A DNA stretch of 17,271 bases from Coemansia sp. RSA 1804 (taxonomy: Eukaryota > Kickxellomycota > Kickxellomycetes > Kickxellales > Kickxellaceae): NCBI GenBank assembly GCA_027578815.1, contig JANBTH010000446.1, positions 1-17,271 on the forward strand, written 5' to 3'. Within the stretch, counting starts at the first letter, position 1, and every line of letters starts with the position of its first letter. Shown piece by piece: positions 1 through 7,731 of the stretch. A program made the translations under genes and the position numbers. Under the pieces are notes generated by a model. It was not told the origin of the DNA and searched no databases. It saw nothing but the letters and a program-made list of their open reading frames with translations.

Positions 1-345
1 AAAAACTAAATGGAAATGAAACAGATAGCTATTATTATCTTTGGAGGAACAAGATGGTGTTAAATTTTTTTAATTCTAGAGTACTTGGGCAAACGATCAA
101 TGGCAGCAACAGTTCCAGGACAATCACGTGCCATGTGTTGAACCATTGAAAAAAGAGAAACAAACAAAATGCACAAAAAGGTTCTTCAACTTTACACTGT
201 CGTTTTCCTCTTCCGTTTATTTACATTATAATTCCTGTTCTCTTGTTTTTTGTATATATTATTGAAATCCCCTCTTCATTTCAATATATTATTATTACTG
301 TGTTCATTTATCACCAGCATAGGCCCTGTCACTCGGAGACAGAGT
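1..345. other. AT-rich upstream spacer of the HAUS8-like gene
   Basis: AT-rich DNA with no confident gene. The HAUS8-like reading frame stays open upstream of its ATG back to about position 250, but without an in-frame ATG and with AT-rich, hydrophobic translation unlike the rest of the protein, so I treat it as 5'UTR or promoter. An AG preceded by a short pyrimidine-containing stretch at 316-317 could be a splice acceptor joining a further 5' exon, but I see no convincing partner donor. A CACGTG palindrome sits at about 126-131. A short minus-strand reading frame at 60-146 is listed separately. Confidence 0.5.
60..146 (-). other. possible 3'-terminal exon or 28-codon ORF of a minus-strand neighbour
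   Basis: On the minus strand an ATG at 144-146 opens 28 codons ending in TAA at 60-62. The translation contains MARDCPGTVAAIDRLPKYS and ends in a basic tail. Its mixed composition looks more like a genuine protein C-terminus than AT-rich spacer. The frame stays open only about 15 codons further upstream, to a TGA, so if coding it would be the last exon of a gene, or a fragment of one. An AG dinucleotide just upstream (minus-strand GAAG before the open stretch) could be an acceptor. I recognise no family. Chance is a real alternative. Confidence 0.2.
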
Positions 346-1467
346 ATGAGACTGCTTCAAAAGGCCGATGCCAATGCCGACGCCGACACCGAAAACAAGG
401 ACCAGAGCGAACGGTCACTGCCACCGCCGCCGTTGGAGCACAATTCCATAGGCAGCACCATTGCCTCGGCGGATGGAAACAGAGGCCGGGTGGCAAAGCC
501 AGCTGTGGAGCGGAGAGGCAGGGTAATCGCATCGCGGTACATGAGCAGCAGTGGAGGCTCCAGACGAAGCAGCAGCAATATAAAGGTCGCAGAAGTAGCG
601 AATGGTGGTTATAGAAAGGAAAGGGAGGACTCCAGGCCATTGTTGGCTAGACCATCCAATGCATCGCAAAGGGTGGGCAGTGGAGGCAATTCCACCATGG
701 AAGGAGGACTAAGGAAGGAGCTAGCATTATTGGCGGCCAAAAGACGTGTAAGCGCAATGGTATCTGTATCCGACACGCCACGGAAAACAGTGGTTCGACG
801 TGAGGAAGACGACAACCGATCCAGTAATAATACGGTGTTGTTAGCAGCAGCAACGCCAGCAGATAGTGCCAGTAGAAGGTTGTATTCAACATACCTGCAA
901 TGGCAGCTAATTGAAGCGCGTTCGCAGATGGTCTTTGACGCAGCAAAAGATGCGGCAGCCGATGAGCTCGGACGACTGGCGGGCGAGGCACAGGCAGCCA
1001 GACGGGATCTGGCCGACACGCAGCGCAAACACAAACTGATGACAGAACTCGACGCACTGACCCGCTGGCTGGCAGCCAACCGACGCGACCTGACTGAAAT
1101 CGGGGCACAGGTATCTCGCGTCCGCCAACACTACACAGTATTCGGCGGCAATCTGGCACACACTACGCGCGCAATGCCCATACGCAACGTTCATTACGGA
1201 GATGGCGAGTCCTTTGTGCGCGAGATGCATGCGTTTGTCCGCAGCGTCGGAAACAATGCCAGCGACAACAGCAACAGCAACAGCAACAACAATGGCCCAG
1301 ATGCCCGGGTTGCAATGGATGCTGCTGCAAAGCTCAGCCGCCTCTACAGAGCGCAGCGCCAGGAAACGGAGCTTGTGAGCGAGTGTGCGCGGATGAGGGA
1401 GTCCTTGGCACACACGGCGGCGCTGGCCATTGGACGCAGCATTGACGAGTGGCAGCGGCAGCAATAA
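346..1467 (+). CDS. HAUS8: HAUS8-like augmin complex subunit (microtubule-binding)
   Basis: This 373-aa protein matches the HAUS8 plan. The first ~170 residues are disordered, basic and Ser/Arg-rich; the rest is helical coiled coil. Three landmarks resemble HAUS8 as I recall it. GRVIASRYM (58-66) corresponds to the conserved GRVI-x-SRY motif near the animal N-terminus. YLQWQLIEAR (183-192) recalls the QWRF-type motif of plant AUG8. HTTRAMPIRNVHYGDGE (272-288) sits where animal HAUS8 has a TTRHELPVR-like stretch, preceded by a QRK-containing coiled coil. A Ser/Asn-rich loop (~310-325) separates two coiled-coil blocks. In known systems HAUS8 is the microtubule-binding subunit of the eight-subunit augmin complex, which recruits gamma-tubulin to spindle microtubules for branching nucleation. 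The start is the first in-frame ATG; the frame upstream lacks ATG. It is a single exon with the stop at 1465-1467. The family call is by eye; the alternative is an unrelated coiled-coil protein. Confidence 0.75.
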   Translation: MRLLQKADANADADTENKDQSERSLPPPPLEHNSIGSTIASADGNRGRVAKPAVERRGRVIASRYMSSSGGSRRSSSNIKVAEVANGGYRKEREDSRPLLARPSNASQRVGSGGNSTMEGGLRKELALLAAKRRVSAMVSVSDTPRKTVVRREEDDNRSSNNTVLLAAATPADSASRRLYSTYLQWQLIEARSQMVFDAAKDAAADELGRLAGEAQAARRDLADTQRKHKLMTELDALTRWLAANRRDLTEIGAQVSRVRQHYTVFGGNLAHTTRAMPIRNVHYGDGESFVREMHAFVRSVGNNASDNSNSNSNNNGPDARVAMDAAAKLSRLYRAQRQETELVSECARMRESLAHTAALAIGRSIDEWQRQQ

Positions 1468-2122
1468 CAGCAGCCCCCTCGGTGAAGGTGCATCATGTCG
1501 TCAAAAAAACAGGGGAGGAGCTGAAACCATGTGTTCCCTAATTCTGAAACATTTGCAGCTGGGTAAAAAGAGCAGATGTGCGTGAGGAGAAAAAAAAAGG
1601 AGTTGCTGCTGCTGGCGCTCCTGGGATTGGATGCCACGAGCCTTTGTTATTTTGGATTTCTTTAACATTGTTTTTTATTTTGCAAAAGTTATTCTCCGTC
1701 ACACAGCGGAAAAAGGTGCCCACACCCACTTTTTCTACAACAAACACTGGTTCCTTCCTCTCTGTGCATAGCAGTAATAGTGTGGGTGTTTCTTCTTTGT
1801 GATAGTCTTTGATCTGGTCTTTTCCGTGTTTCTCTTTTTCCTCTCTCTCCCCCACCTTTGTATTTTTCCGACTCTTACGAGGGGAAGAGTGTTGTTGTTG
1901 TTGTTTGTCGTTTCTTCGTCTGAATACTTTCTTCTCTTTGCAATATCATCTCTTACTCTCTGAACATCTTTATTTTAGTGCTTGTTTATTTATATCTCCT
2001 CTCTAACCAGGTAGATTACACTTATCTTTATTGTTCTTGTGGTATCCACCTTTTCAGATAGCAAACAAACAACCGACTGTACGCGGCCTGTACATAGCAG
2101 AAGAAGGAGAAAAAGCAGAGAC
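1468..2122 (+). other. spacer: HAUS8 3' region and pyrimidine-rich 5' region of the K+ channel gene
   Basis: 655 bp with no supported gene. The part from about 1800 to 2010 is strongly T/C-rich on the plus strand, as fungal promoters and 5'UTRs often are, and includes five GTT units at 1891-1905. CTAACCAG near 2003-2010 and a TTTTCAG near 2050-2056 resemble a branch site and splice acceptors, so a 5'UTR intron is possible, but no strong donor was found. I saw no AATAAA for the HAUS8-like gene. The channel reading frame is open through 2039-2122 but has no ATG there. Confidence 0.4.
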
Positions 2123-4570
2123 ATGGCGGGTGGATCTGACGCCGCAGGACGTGGCCGAGAAGCACACAGTCGATTGCAAAACAGAGACAGCCACGACGAC
2201 TTTGTGGAGGCCACATTTGACACAAACGCAAGAAATTCCATGTCAAACCGGCCACAATTCAAAAGCGCAACCTTGTCACCGTTATCGCCACCATCGTCAT
2301 CGCCACTTTACGCACCCCACTTCCCCATTCCAACCGCAAACGCAAACGCAAACAGTGGCTCGACAGACACAAGCCGAGCGAGTCCAGCAGCTCCGGCAGC
2401 TGCCAGCACATCGTCGGGCAACCGGTACACTGCGGTTCCAATCCAGTCGCCTGCAGACTCATCGGTCATTGAAATGAACACCATTGCGCGGCGGCCGGGA
2501 CCTCTGCGCAATCTGCCGGCAGCGCTCTACGCGGATGCAGCTGCAGCTTCTGCTGCGGCTTCGGGTGCACAGGATGGACGGTACAAAAACGATGAGGAGG
2601 ACTTGGAGAAGCCGGGAAACAGAGCCGGCAGCACTGCCATCGACCGCGCGGCAGCAGCCGGAGTTGCAGTAGCTACGCCTCCGGCTGTCAACGACGACCA
2701 GTGGTACCGCGACCAGATCGACTATGTGCGCAACCAGGTGGAGCAGATGGAGAACCTGGAGGTGCAGCGCGGACAGGAGGCGCGGCGGATCAGATCAAAG
2801 TGGAAGCGCAATCTGTTTCTGCTATTCGAAGACCCATCGTCAAGCGTGGGCGCATTCGTCATCAACGTATTTGTGACGTTTATGATCATCTTCAGCGCGG
2901 TACTGACGACGGTGGAGACGATTCCGTCGCTGCACAAGGGAAATGCGCATGTGTGGTTGGCGCTGGAGCTGACAATCGTTGCGATCTTTACCATTGAGTT
3001 TTTGTTGCGATTCCTGGGTCACACAGATACGTGGCGCCAGGCGTGGAACCATGCCAAATCGTTCATCACTATCGTCGACGCACTGGCTATCTTCCCGTTC
3101 TACGTGGAGTTGGCGCTGAGCCGTGACACCGCGTACGAGTTCCGCTTCACTATTCTGCGTATCTTCCGGCTTTTGCGCGTGTTCAGCGCCTTCAAATACT
3201 CGTCGCTTCTGCAGCTGTCGATTGAAGTGATGATTGTGGCCATCAAGCGCAGCGCCGACGCACTCCTTGCGTTCCTGCTGTTTGTCACGCTGACTGTGCT
3301 CCTGTTCTCCACGCTGATGTACTTTGCTGAGCGCGGCACGTGGAGCGACGAGCGTGAGGCGTTCCTCACCGACAACGGCGAGTACAGCAAGTTCTCTTCC
3401 ATTCCAGCCGCCGCCTACTACTCCATCGTGACGCTGACTACCACTGGTTTTGGAGACATGGTTCCGACGACGTTCTTTGGCAAGCTAGTATCTTTCCCGA
3501 TGATGATCTCTGGAATCCTTCTGATTGCGCTGCCGTCCATTATTGTTGGGAGGAATTTCACGCAGGTCTGGGAGGCTGCGCGCAAGTACCGGGCCCAGCG
3601 GCCGGACATGCGTCCCCTGCAGCATCACCCTGGCGAGAGTCTTGTTGACCCCGACGAGTGTGCTGGCTCTTCTAGAGCTAATGGTGCTGGTGCTGACGGC
3701 AGCGGCCACTGCAGCGATGCACACAGCTCGAGTCGAGCCAGCCGTCGGTCACGCAGACAGCGGCATCAGCTGCGGTTGCGCGGCAGGACTGGTTTGGCGA
3801 CATCCAGACGCGACGGAAGCATCTCTTCGTTTGAGTCGGGTCCGCCTCGGTCGCTGAATCGCGGCAATGGCGGCAATGGCAGTGGTGGTGGTGGTGGTGG
3901 CGGGGGATCTCCAACCGATAACATGATCATGAGCGGCGGATACGCTGCGATCTCGGGCGGCCAGCGTGAGGCTGTGGGCGCTGGGGCTTCTGCCGATCCA
4001 ATTGACGCCCTGGCTCGCAAGGACAGCTTTGAGATGCAGGCGCTTGCTGCTAGAGCCTCGGACCCTGAGGATGCTCCCGATGGATACACGCATGTGGATG
4101 TCATCTATGACTCCGATAGCTCGCACGGTTCGTCGGGTGCTAGCAAAAGCAGTGTGGATCATTCCAGTCGACATCTTCGCCGTCGCAGCCGCCATCATCG
4201 CCAGCAAAGGAAGACCCGTCGAGCGGGAACAGACGTCTCTAGTACCAGACGTGGGCGCAAGGGCAAAGAGACTGCTGCTGCCAGAAGGACGGCGGATCGG
4301 CGACACTCGTCTGGCGAGGAGGAAGACATTAGCGACTATTCGGATGATGAAGGCAATGGTCGTGCCGGCACGATTCGCGTGTCGCGGCTCGAGTGGGAGT
4401 CGCTGAACGCAGAGCTTGCTGCGCTCCGGTTGTCGGCAGGCGCCAACAGCCAGATTCTCCAAGCCATTGCGCAGCATCTGGATGTGCCCAACCTCCCGTC
4501 CAGAGCGCTTGGCTCTGAATCCTCTCCTGTCAGCCAGCTCCAGGCAGATCAGTCGCATGTCATGAAGTAA
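2123..4570 (+). CDS. voltage-gated potassium channel (Kv superfamily, six-TM, no visible T1 domain)
   Basis: An 815-aa plasma- or endomembrane K+ channel subunit that should work as a tetramer. The N-terminal ~230 residues are disordered and Ala/Ser/Pro-rich, ending in a short charged helix; no T1/BTB tetramerisation domain is recognisable. The core follows Shaker order: S1 ~243-267, S2 277-299 (E282, F289, E292), S3 314-332 (D319), S4 340-360, S5 379-403, pore loop 427-449 with TTTGFGDMVP (GFGD 442-445), S6 455-479. S4 has Arg at 346, 349 and 352 and Lys at 358, but Ser at 355 and 361 where Shaker has charges. The S6 PxP hinge reads LPSII. The ~335-residue tail is disordered, with Ser/Arg/His-rich stretches, an eight-Gly run (588-595), acidic clusters and a final coiled-coil-like helix (~754-787) that might assist assembly. 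The first in-frame ATG (ACATGG context) is chosen; the longer frame begins at GTG. Its 3' end faces CWF19 48 bp away. Confidence 0.9.
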   Translation: MAGGSDAAGRGREAHSRLQNRDSHDDFVEATFDTNARNSMSNRPQFKSATLSPLSPPSSSPLYAPHFPIPTANANANSGSTDTSRASPAAPAAASTSSGNRYTAVPIQSPADSSVIEMNTIARRPGPLRNLPAALYADAAAASAAASGAQDGRYKNDEEDLEKPGNRAGSTAIDRAAAAGVAVATPPAVNDDQWYRDQIDYVRNQVEQMENLEVQRGQEARRIRSKWKRNLFLLFEDPSSSVGAFVINVFVTFMIIFSAVLTTVETIPSLHKGNAHVWLALELTIVAIFTIEFLLRFLGHTDTWRQAWNHAKSFITIVDALAIFPFYVELALSRDTAYEFRFTILRIFRLLRVFSAFKYSSLLQLSIEVMIVAIKRSADALLAFLLFVTLTVLLFSTLMYFAERGTWSDEREAFLTDNGEYSKFSSIPAAAYYSIVTLTTTGFGDMVPTTFFGKLVSFPMMISGILLIALPSIIVGRNFTQVWEAARKYRAQRPDMRPLQHHPGESLVDPDECAGSSRANGAGADGSGHCSDAHSSSRASRRSRRQRHQLRLRGRTGLATSRRDGSISSFESGPPRSLNRGNGGNGSGGGGGGGGSPTDNMIMSGGYAAISGGQREAVGAGASADPIDALARKDSFEMQALAARASDPEDAPDGYTHVDVIYDSDSSHGSSGASKSSVDHSSRHLRRRSRHHRQQRKTRRAGTDVSSTRRGRKGKETAAARRTADRRHSSGEEEDISDYSDDEGNGRAGTIRVSRLEWESLNAELAALRLSAGANSQILQAIAQHLDVPNLPSRALGSESSPVSQLQADQSHVMK
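3884..3907 (+). repeat. in-frame poly-glycine tract (five GGT codons then GGC, GGG, GGA)
   Basis: Five consecutive GGT codons followed by three other Gly codons encode eight glycines in the disordered C-terminal tail of the potassium channel. The mixed codons at the 3' end suggest partly selected glycine content rather than pure slippage. It is next to two GGN repeats. Confidence 0.8.
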
Positions 4571-4598
4571 ATAATGTCTGATGCAATTTTTATCTAGA

Positions 4599-4604
4599 AT
4601 TAAA
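4599..4604 (+). terminator. candidate poly(A) signal of the K+ channel gene (ATTAAA)
   Basis: ATTAAA, a common variant polyadenylation hexamer, lies 29 bp after the channel stop codon and 14 bp before the CWF19 stop codon on the other strand. If used, channel transcripts would be cleaved inside the CWF19 3' end. Fungal poly(A) signals are degenerate, so this is only suggestive. Confidence 0.35.
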
Positions 4605-4618
4605 AATGTAACTACTTT

Positions 4619-6166
4619 CTACTCTTGATCTATCAGTTTTGTCCAGTCAAACCGGTGCCAGCCAAACTGCTTTTTCCACTCATCAGCACGATCCAACCGC
4701 TGGTCGCGCGACTCTTTCAGCTTCCGCGGCTTGCGGTACACGGTGGGCGGCAGATCCATGATCCCAGCAACGACCTCGCGTCCGAACCACGGCGGAAAGG
4801 TGTCGGGAGTTTCAATGACGTGTCCCAGTCCGCCGCGATAGTCAAACCATACGTGGAAGTACGGCACCTGGGCAGTCATTGTGTTACGAAATCCACCGCG
4901 CTGGATCATCGCACCAGAGGATGAATCAACAGCAGCAGCAGCGCTGCTGGCCTTCTTCACGCTGGTGTCGATGATCTTGCGGTTCTGGCTCCATTCGTCG
5001 CTCTCTGCCAGTATGCTTTCCCTGAAATACGCCGGCGCATCCACCGCCTTGTCCGCGGGCATCGGAATGCACTCAATCACACAATGGCGCGCTTTAGCGG
5101 GACTCGTTGACATGACAGTCTCGAGAAACACGACCGTTTGGCCAAGAGCTGCAAACATCTGCATCAGAGATTTCATAAAGTTCGTTATTTCCACCCACGT
5201 GTCATCGTCGCACTTGAGCGAGCTCCCGGAGACATGCTCGATGGGTGCCAGGATGCAGTGGCCGTCGCACATGGGTTCCCGGTTAGGCAGCCCCAAGTAC
5301 ACACGGTTTCCCAGCGCAACCACCGGGTAATCGGGTGCTCTCAGAACCACTCCTTCTGCCGTTGCTGCTGTTGTTTCGTTTGTCTGCTTGAAACAGAGAT
5401 CGCAGATGCTTATCGCCGACTCTGTTGCCCTGTAGTCCCTGATAGCTTCATTCCGCTTCTGCTCGCTTGTCTTCTCCCCGCGCTGCCGCGATAGCCGCGC
5501 AATGTTGTCGTCGATGTAATCGAGATCATTGGCGAACCCGGTGTCCCGCGCTATCTGCTTAGCTAGATCCATATCCGCCTTCCCAACATCGCCAGCTGTC
5601 TCGCGCTCGTATCTGGCCATCTGCATAATGCTTGGTTCATCCCCATCCTCCTCCTTCGTCTTGCCTCGAGTGGATCCCGAGTCCTTGCCACCACTAGCCA
5701 TGCGTCTTCCGCGGCTGTCGATGGTTGGCAACATTACCACCGTGCTGTTCTTGTCGCTTCCTGCGTGTGATGCAGAGTTGTTGATCGCCATATTCTTCTT
5801 CTGCTGCTGTTTCTGCTTCTGTATTTCTGTGTCGTCACCACCCGCCCCCGTCGCTTCGGCCAGCTGCCTCTCAAGCTCGGCCAGATCAGGCGACCGCTTC
5901 AGCCGTGCTTTCATTATCTGTGCTTTGAGTTTGTTCAGATCTGTGCTGAATGACTTGATAATGTGGCTTTTCTTTTGGCCCTGGCTCGTTCCCTGCGTTT
6001 TGCTGGTGCAGCGGTGATGGTCGGGTGACTGCGAGCGCCGACGTCTCTCTGATTGTTTCCCGTGCCTCTCGTCTGTTCGCCGCTCCCTTTGTTCTCGTTC
6101 CTGCTGCTCCTGTTGCTGTTGATGGGGCGATCTGGTGTGCTTACGGTTGGGGTTGGATTCATTCAT
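4619..6166 (-). CDS. CWF19: CWF19-family spliceosome-associated protein (CWF19L2-type)
   Basis: A 515-aa single-exon nuclear protein. The N-terminal ~80 residues are basic, Gln/Arg-rich and disordered. A helix at ~75-105 (LNKLKAQIMKARLKRSPDL) is typical of Cwf19 proteins, followed by a charged linker. The C-terminal half carries both family domains. CwfJ_C_1 (~243-370) has C255-x2-C258 and a HIT-like G-H303-C-x3-P-x2-H311 stretch, then FLET and an ECIPMP motif. CwfJ_C_2 (~395-510) has PYFHVWFDYRGGLGHVIE and FPPWFGREVVAGIMDL, ending in an FDWTKL-like tail. The calcineurin-like N-terminal domain of CWF19L1 and yeast Drn1 is absent, so this is the CWF19L2/Cwf19 branch, which acts with the late spliceosome and lariat-intron turnover. 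ATG 6164-6166 is the first in-frame ATG. A polyserine/alanine stretch and a Gly-rich loop separate parts of the C-terminal domains. The gene converges on the channel gene. Confidence 0.93.
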   Translation of the reverse strand: MNESNPNRKHTRSPHQQQQEQQEREQRERRTDERHGKQSERRRRSQSPDHHRCTSKTQGTSQGQKKSHIIKSFSTDLNKLKAQIMKARLKRSPDLAELERQLAEATGAGGDDTEIQKQKQQQKKNMAINNSASHAGSDKNSTVVMLPTIDSRGRRMASGGKDSGSTRGKTKEEDGDEPSIMQMARYERETAGDVGKADMDLAKQIARDTGFANDLDYIDDNIARLSRQRGEKTSEQKRNEAIRDYRATESAISICDLCFKQTNETTAATAEGVVLRAPDYPVVALGNRVYLGLPNREPMCDGHCILAPIEHVSGSSLKCDDDTWVEITNFMKSLMQMFAALGQTVVFLETVMSTSPAKARHCVIECIPMPADKAVDAPAYFRESILAESDEWSQNRKIIDTSVKKASSAAAAVDSSSGAMIQRGGFRNTMTAQVPYFHVWFDYRGGLGHVIETPDTFPPWFGREVVAGIMDLPPTVYRKPRKLKESRDQRLDRADEWKKQFGWHRFDWTKLIDQE

Positions 6167-6658
6167 TGTTCTTAACTTTAAATGTTTGGTGTTTCCTTTT
6201 GTGCTTACTCAGAGACAAATATACTTGATAGCTAGAAAAATAGAAAAAGAAAAACCCTGGAAATAATATCTGCATTTTTTCCCTGCACCCGGTTGTGTCG
6301 TGTATAATTTATGATTTATTGTCTAGAATATTATACCTCCGCTTTATGGGTAGTAATAATGACATTTGTGGTTGCTTGGTTTTTCATTTAGCTTTCATAC
6401 ATTTTGTTCTAACTTTGTCAGACATAAGACATTGCAAATTTTATTTTAAAATATTTGGATATACCAAATGCAATCTAATCTTTAAATTTTATTTTAACTT
6501 GTAAAAATATAAACCTACATGCTTGTTCAGTAGTGAGATCCTGCCAGTAGATGATGCGCCAACGAAAAAAGGTATAACCTACGCAATATCCCAACACGGC
6601 TAACCTTGTTTTCTTTTTATGTATTCTTATTTTCTGTATCCTTTTCTTTCTTATTTTT

Positions 6659-6838
6659 TTACTTTTTCTTATTTTTTTTCTCTTTCTTCTCTTTCTTCTC
6701 TTTCTTCTCTTTCTTCTCTTTCTTCTCGTCTGTTTTCTTTGGCCCAATAGAAGCAGGCAATTCCAAGAAGCTTATTTGTGAATCGCTCTTCAAGTTCGTT
6801 CTGGATGCGGAGCTTGATGAAGTACTGTTTCTGTCCAT
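6659..6838 (-). other. possible small ORF, Ser-rich then KKE-repeat (59 aa)
   Basis: An ATG at 6836-6838 opens 59 codons on the minus strand, ending in TAA at 6659-6661. The first ~37 residues (starting MDRNSTSSSSASRTNLK, with ISFLELPASIGPKK further on) are mixed in composition; the rest is Lys/Glu repeats encoded by the 9-bp microsatellite. The non-repeat half is less AT-rich than its surroundings and looks like protein sequence. It could be a small lysine-rich protein or a first exon, since a GTAAAA sequence follows the repeat. No family recognised. A chance ORF is the main alternative. Confidence 0.25.
6681..6725. repeat. 9-bp microsatellite, five perfect TCTTTCTTC units
   Basis: Five tandem copies of TCTTTCTTC, flanked by imperfect T/C-rich sequence that extends the pyrimidine tract to about 6606-6730. 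On the minus strand the unit reads as Glu-Lys-Lys in the small ORF that covers it. Because 9 is a multiple of 3, copy-number changes would keep that frame. Confidence 0.9.
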
Positions 6839-7035
6839 AACTTTGATTATATTTCTCAACGGTTCACGTTCTGAATTGTAATTGCAAAAGGTCACTGTTA
6901 TTGGGAGGAATATAGAAACATTTACAAAAAAAGTATGAACAAGACAGAAATTTCTTTTCTTTTATATGTCTATGGTTTGCATTGAATTTTTAATGATAAT
7001 AGAAACATAAATAGTGCCATCCATTTACAAATTAG

Positions 7036-7169
7036 GTTGGACTTTTACTATATTAATTAACCTACAAATTTGGCAAGTTACAAGACTTTTTAATCTTTTC
7101 CGCACACACAAAGGAATGTAATGTTTGTTCTGGAATCCAGCTAAAAAGATAGAAAGATAAAAGTCCAAC
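7036..7169. repeat. 12-bp perfect inverted repeat with 110-bp spacer
   Basis: GTTGGACTTTTA at 7036-7047 recurs as its exact reverse complement at 7158-7169. The arms contain a GC-richer GTTGGAC core in very AT-rich DNA. The enclosed segment has no coding capacity. Size and terminal inversion would fit a tiny MITE-like element, but I see no target-site duplication next to the arms, so chance or a transcribed hairpin is equally possible. Confidence 0.35.
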
Positions 7170-7731
7170 TGCTTTGTTTTGCTTTGTCTTGTTTTGTATA
7201 TTATTCTCCTTTACCCCCTTTTCCCGATTTTATATTAAAAATATGTACACGTGTCCAGCACAAAAGTCATAGATGTGTGTATTGTGCAAAGCATCTTTTG
7301 GAAAACAAATCAAATAAATGTTTTCCAAACAAGGAAAAAGGCTCCCTCCTTTCTTCTCGCTTTTTTTTGCATTTCCGCATCAAGTCACATTTTACACAGA
7401 TATTGTGCAAGTCGAAAAATGTAGGATTGGTTCAGTGAAATGAAAAATAAGAAGGCTGTTGTTACATCGCTGGAGCTACACAACAATAGATATTTAGAAA
7501 AAAGGATAAACTCACCCTCCCTACTATTAGAGCAAAATAGACAGTGTAGTATGATGTAATAATATACATTCCATGTGTAAAGTATATAAAAAAGACCAAT
7601 GTGTATAATTTAGATTAAAAATACAGGTGTATGGTTAGAAGTATCTTGTTTATAAAAGGTTGTGTTCTGGGGTTTAAACTCTATTTCTCAAAAAGTAAAA
7701 ATCCTAATCCCGGTATAAAGGAGTTATATAA

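Noticed and set aside
250..345. N-terminal extension of the HAUS8-like protein (hydrophobic, signal-peptide-like)
   Set aside because: The extension starts at TTG and the hydrophobic residues come from AT-rich leader DNA; the first ATG is at 346.
1538..2006. Several 65-105 codon frames on both strands between HAUS8 and the channel
   Set aside because: Low-complexity pyrimidine-rich translations, mostly non-ATG starts, no family features.
2039..2122. 28-codon extension of the K+ channel
   Set aside because: Starts at GTG; the first ATG with reasonable context is at 2123.
3749..4558. 269-codon minus-strand frame antisense to the channel tail
   Set aside because: Shadow of a GC-rich, Ser/Arg-rich coding region; no domain or sensible composition.
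6486..6575. P-loop-like GASSTGRIS in the AT-rich island
   Set aside because: Does not satisfy the Walker A pattern GxxxxGK[ST], and the frame is short and unsupported.
7184..7438. 84-codon plus-strand frame with a CVYC motif
   Set aside because: Starts at TTG, AT-rich, no recognisable domain; consistent with chance.
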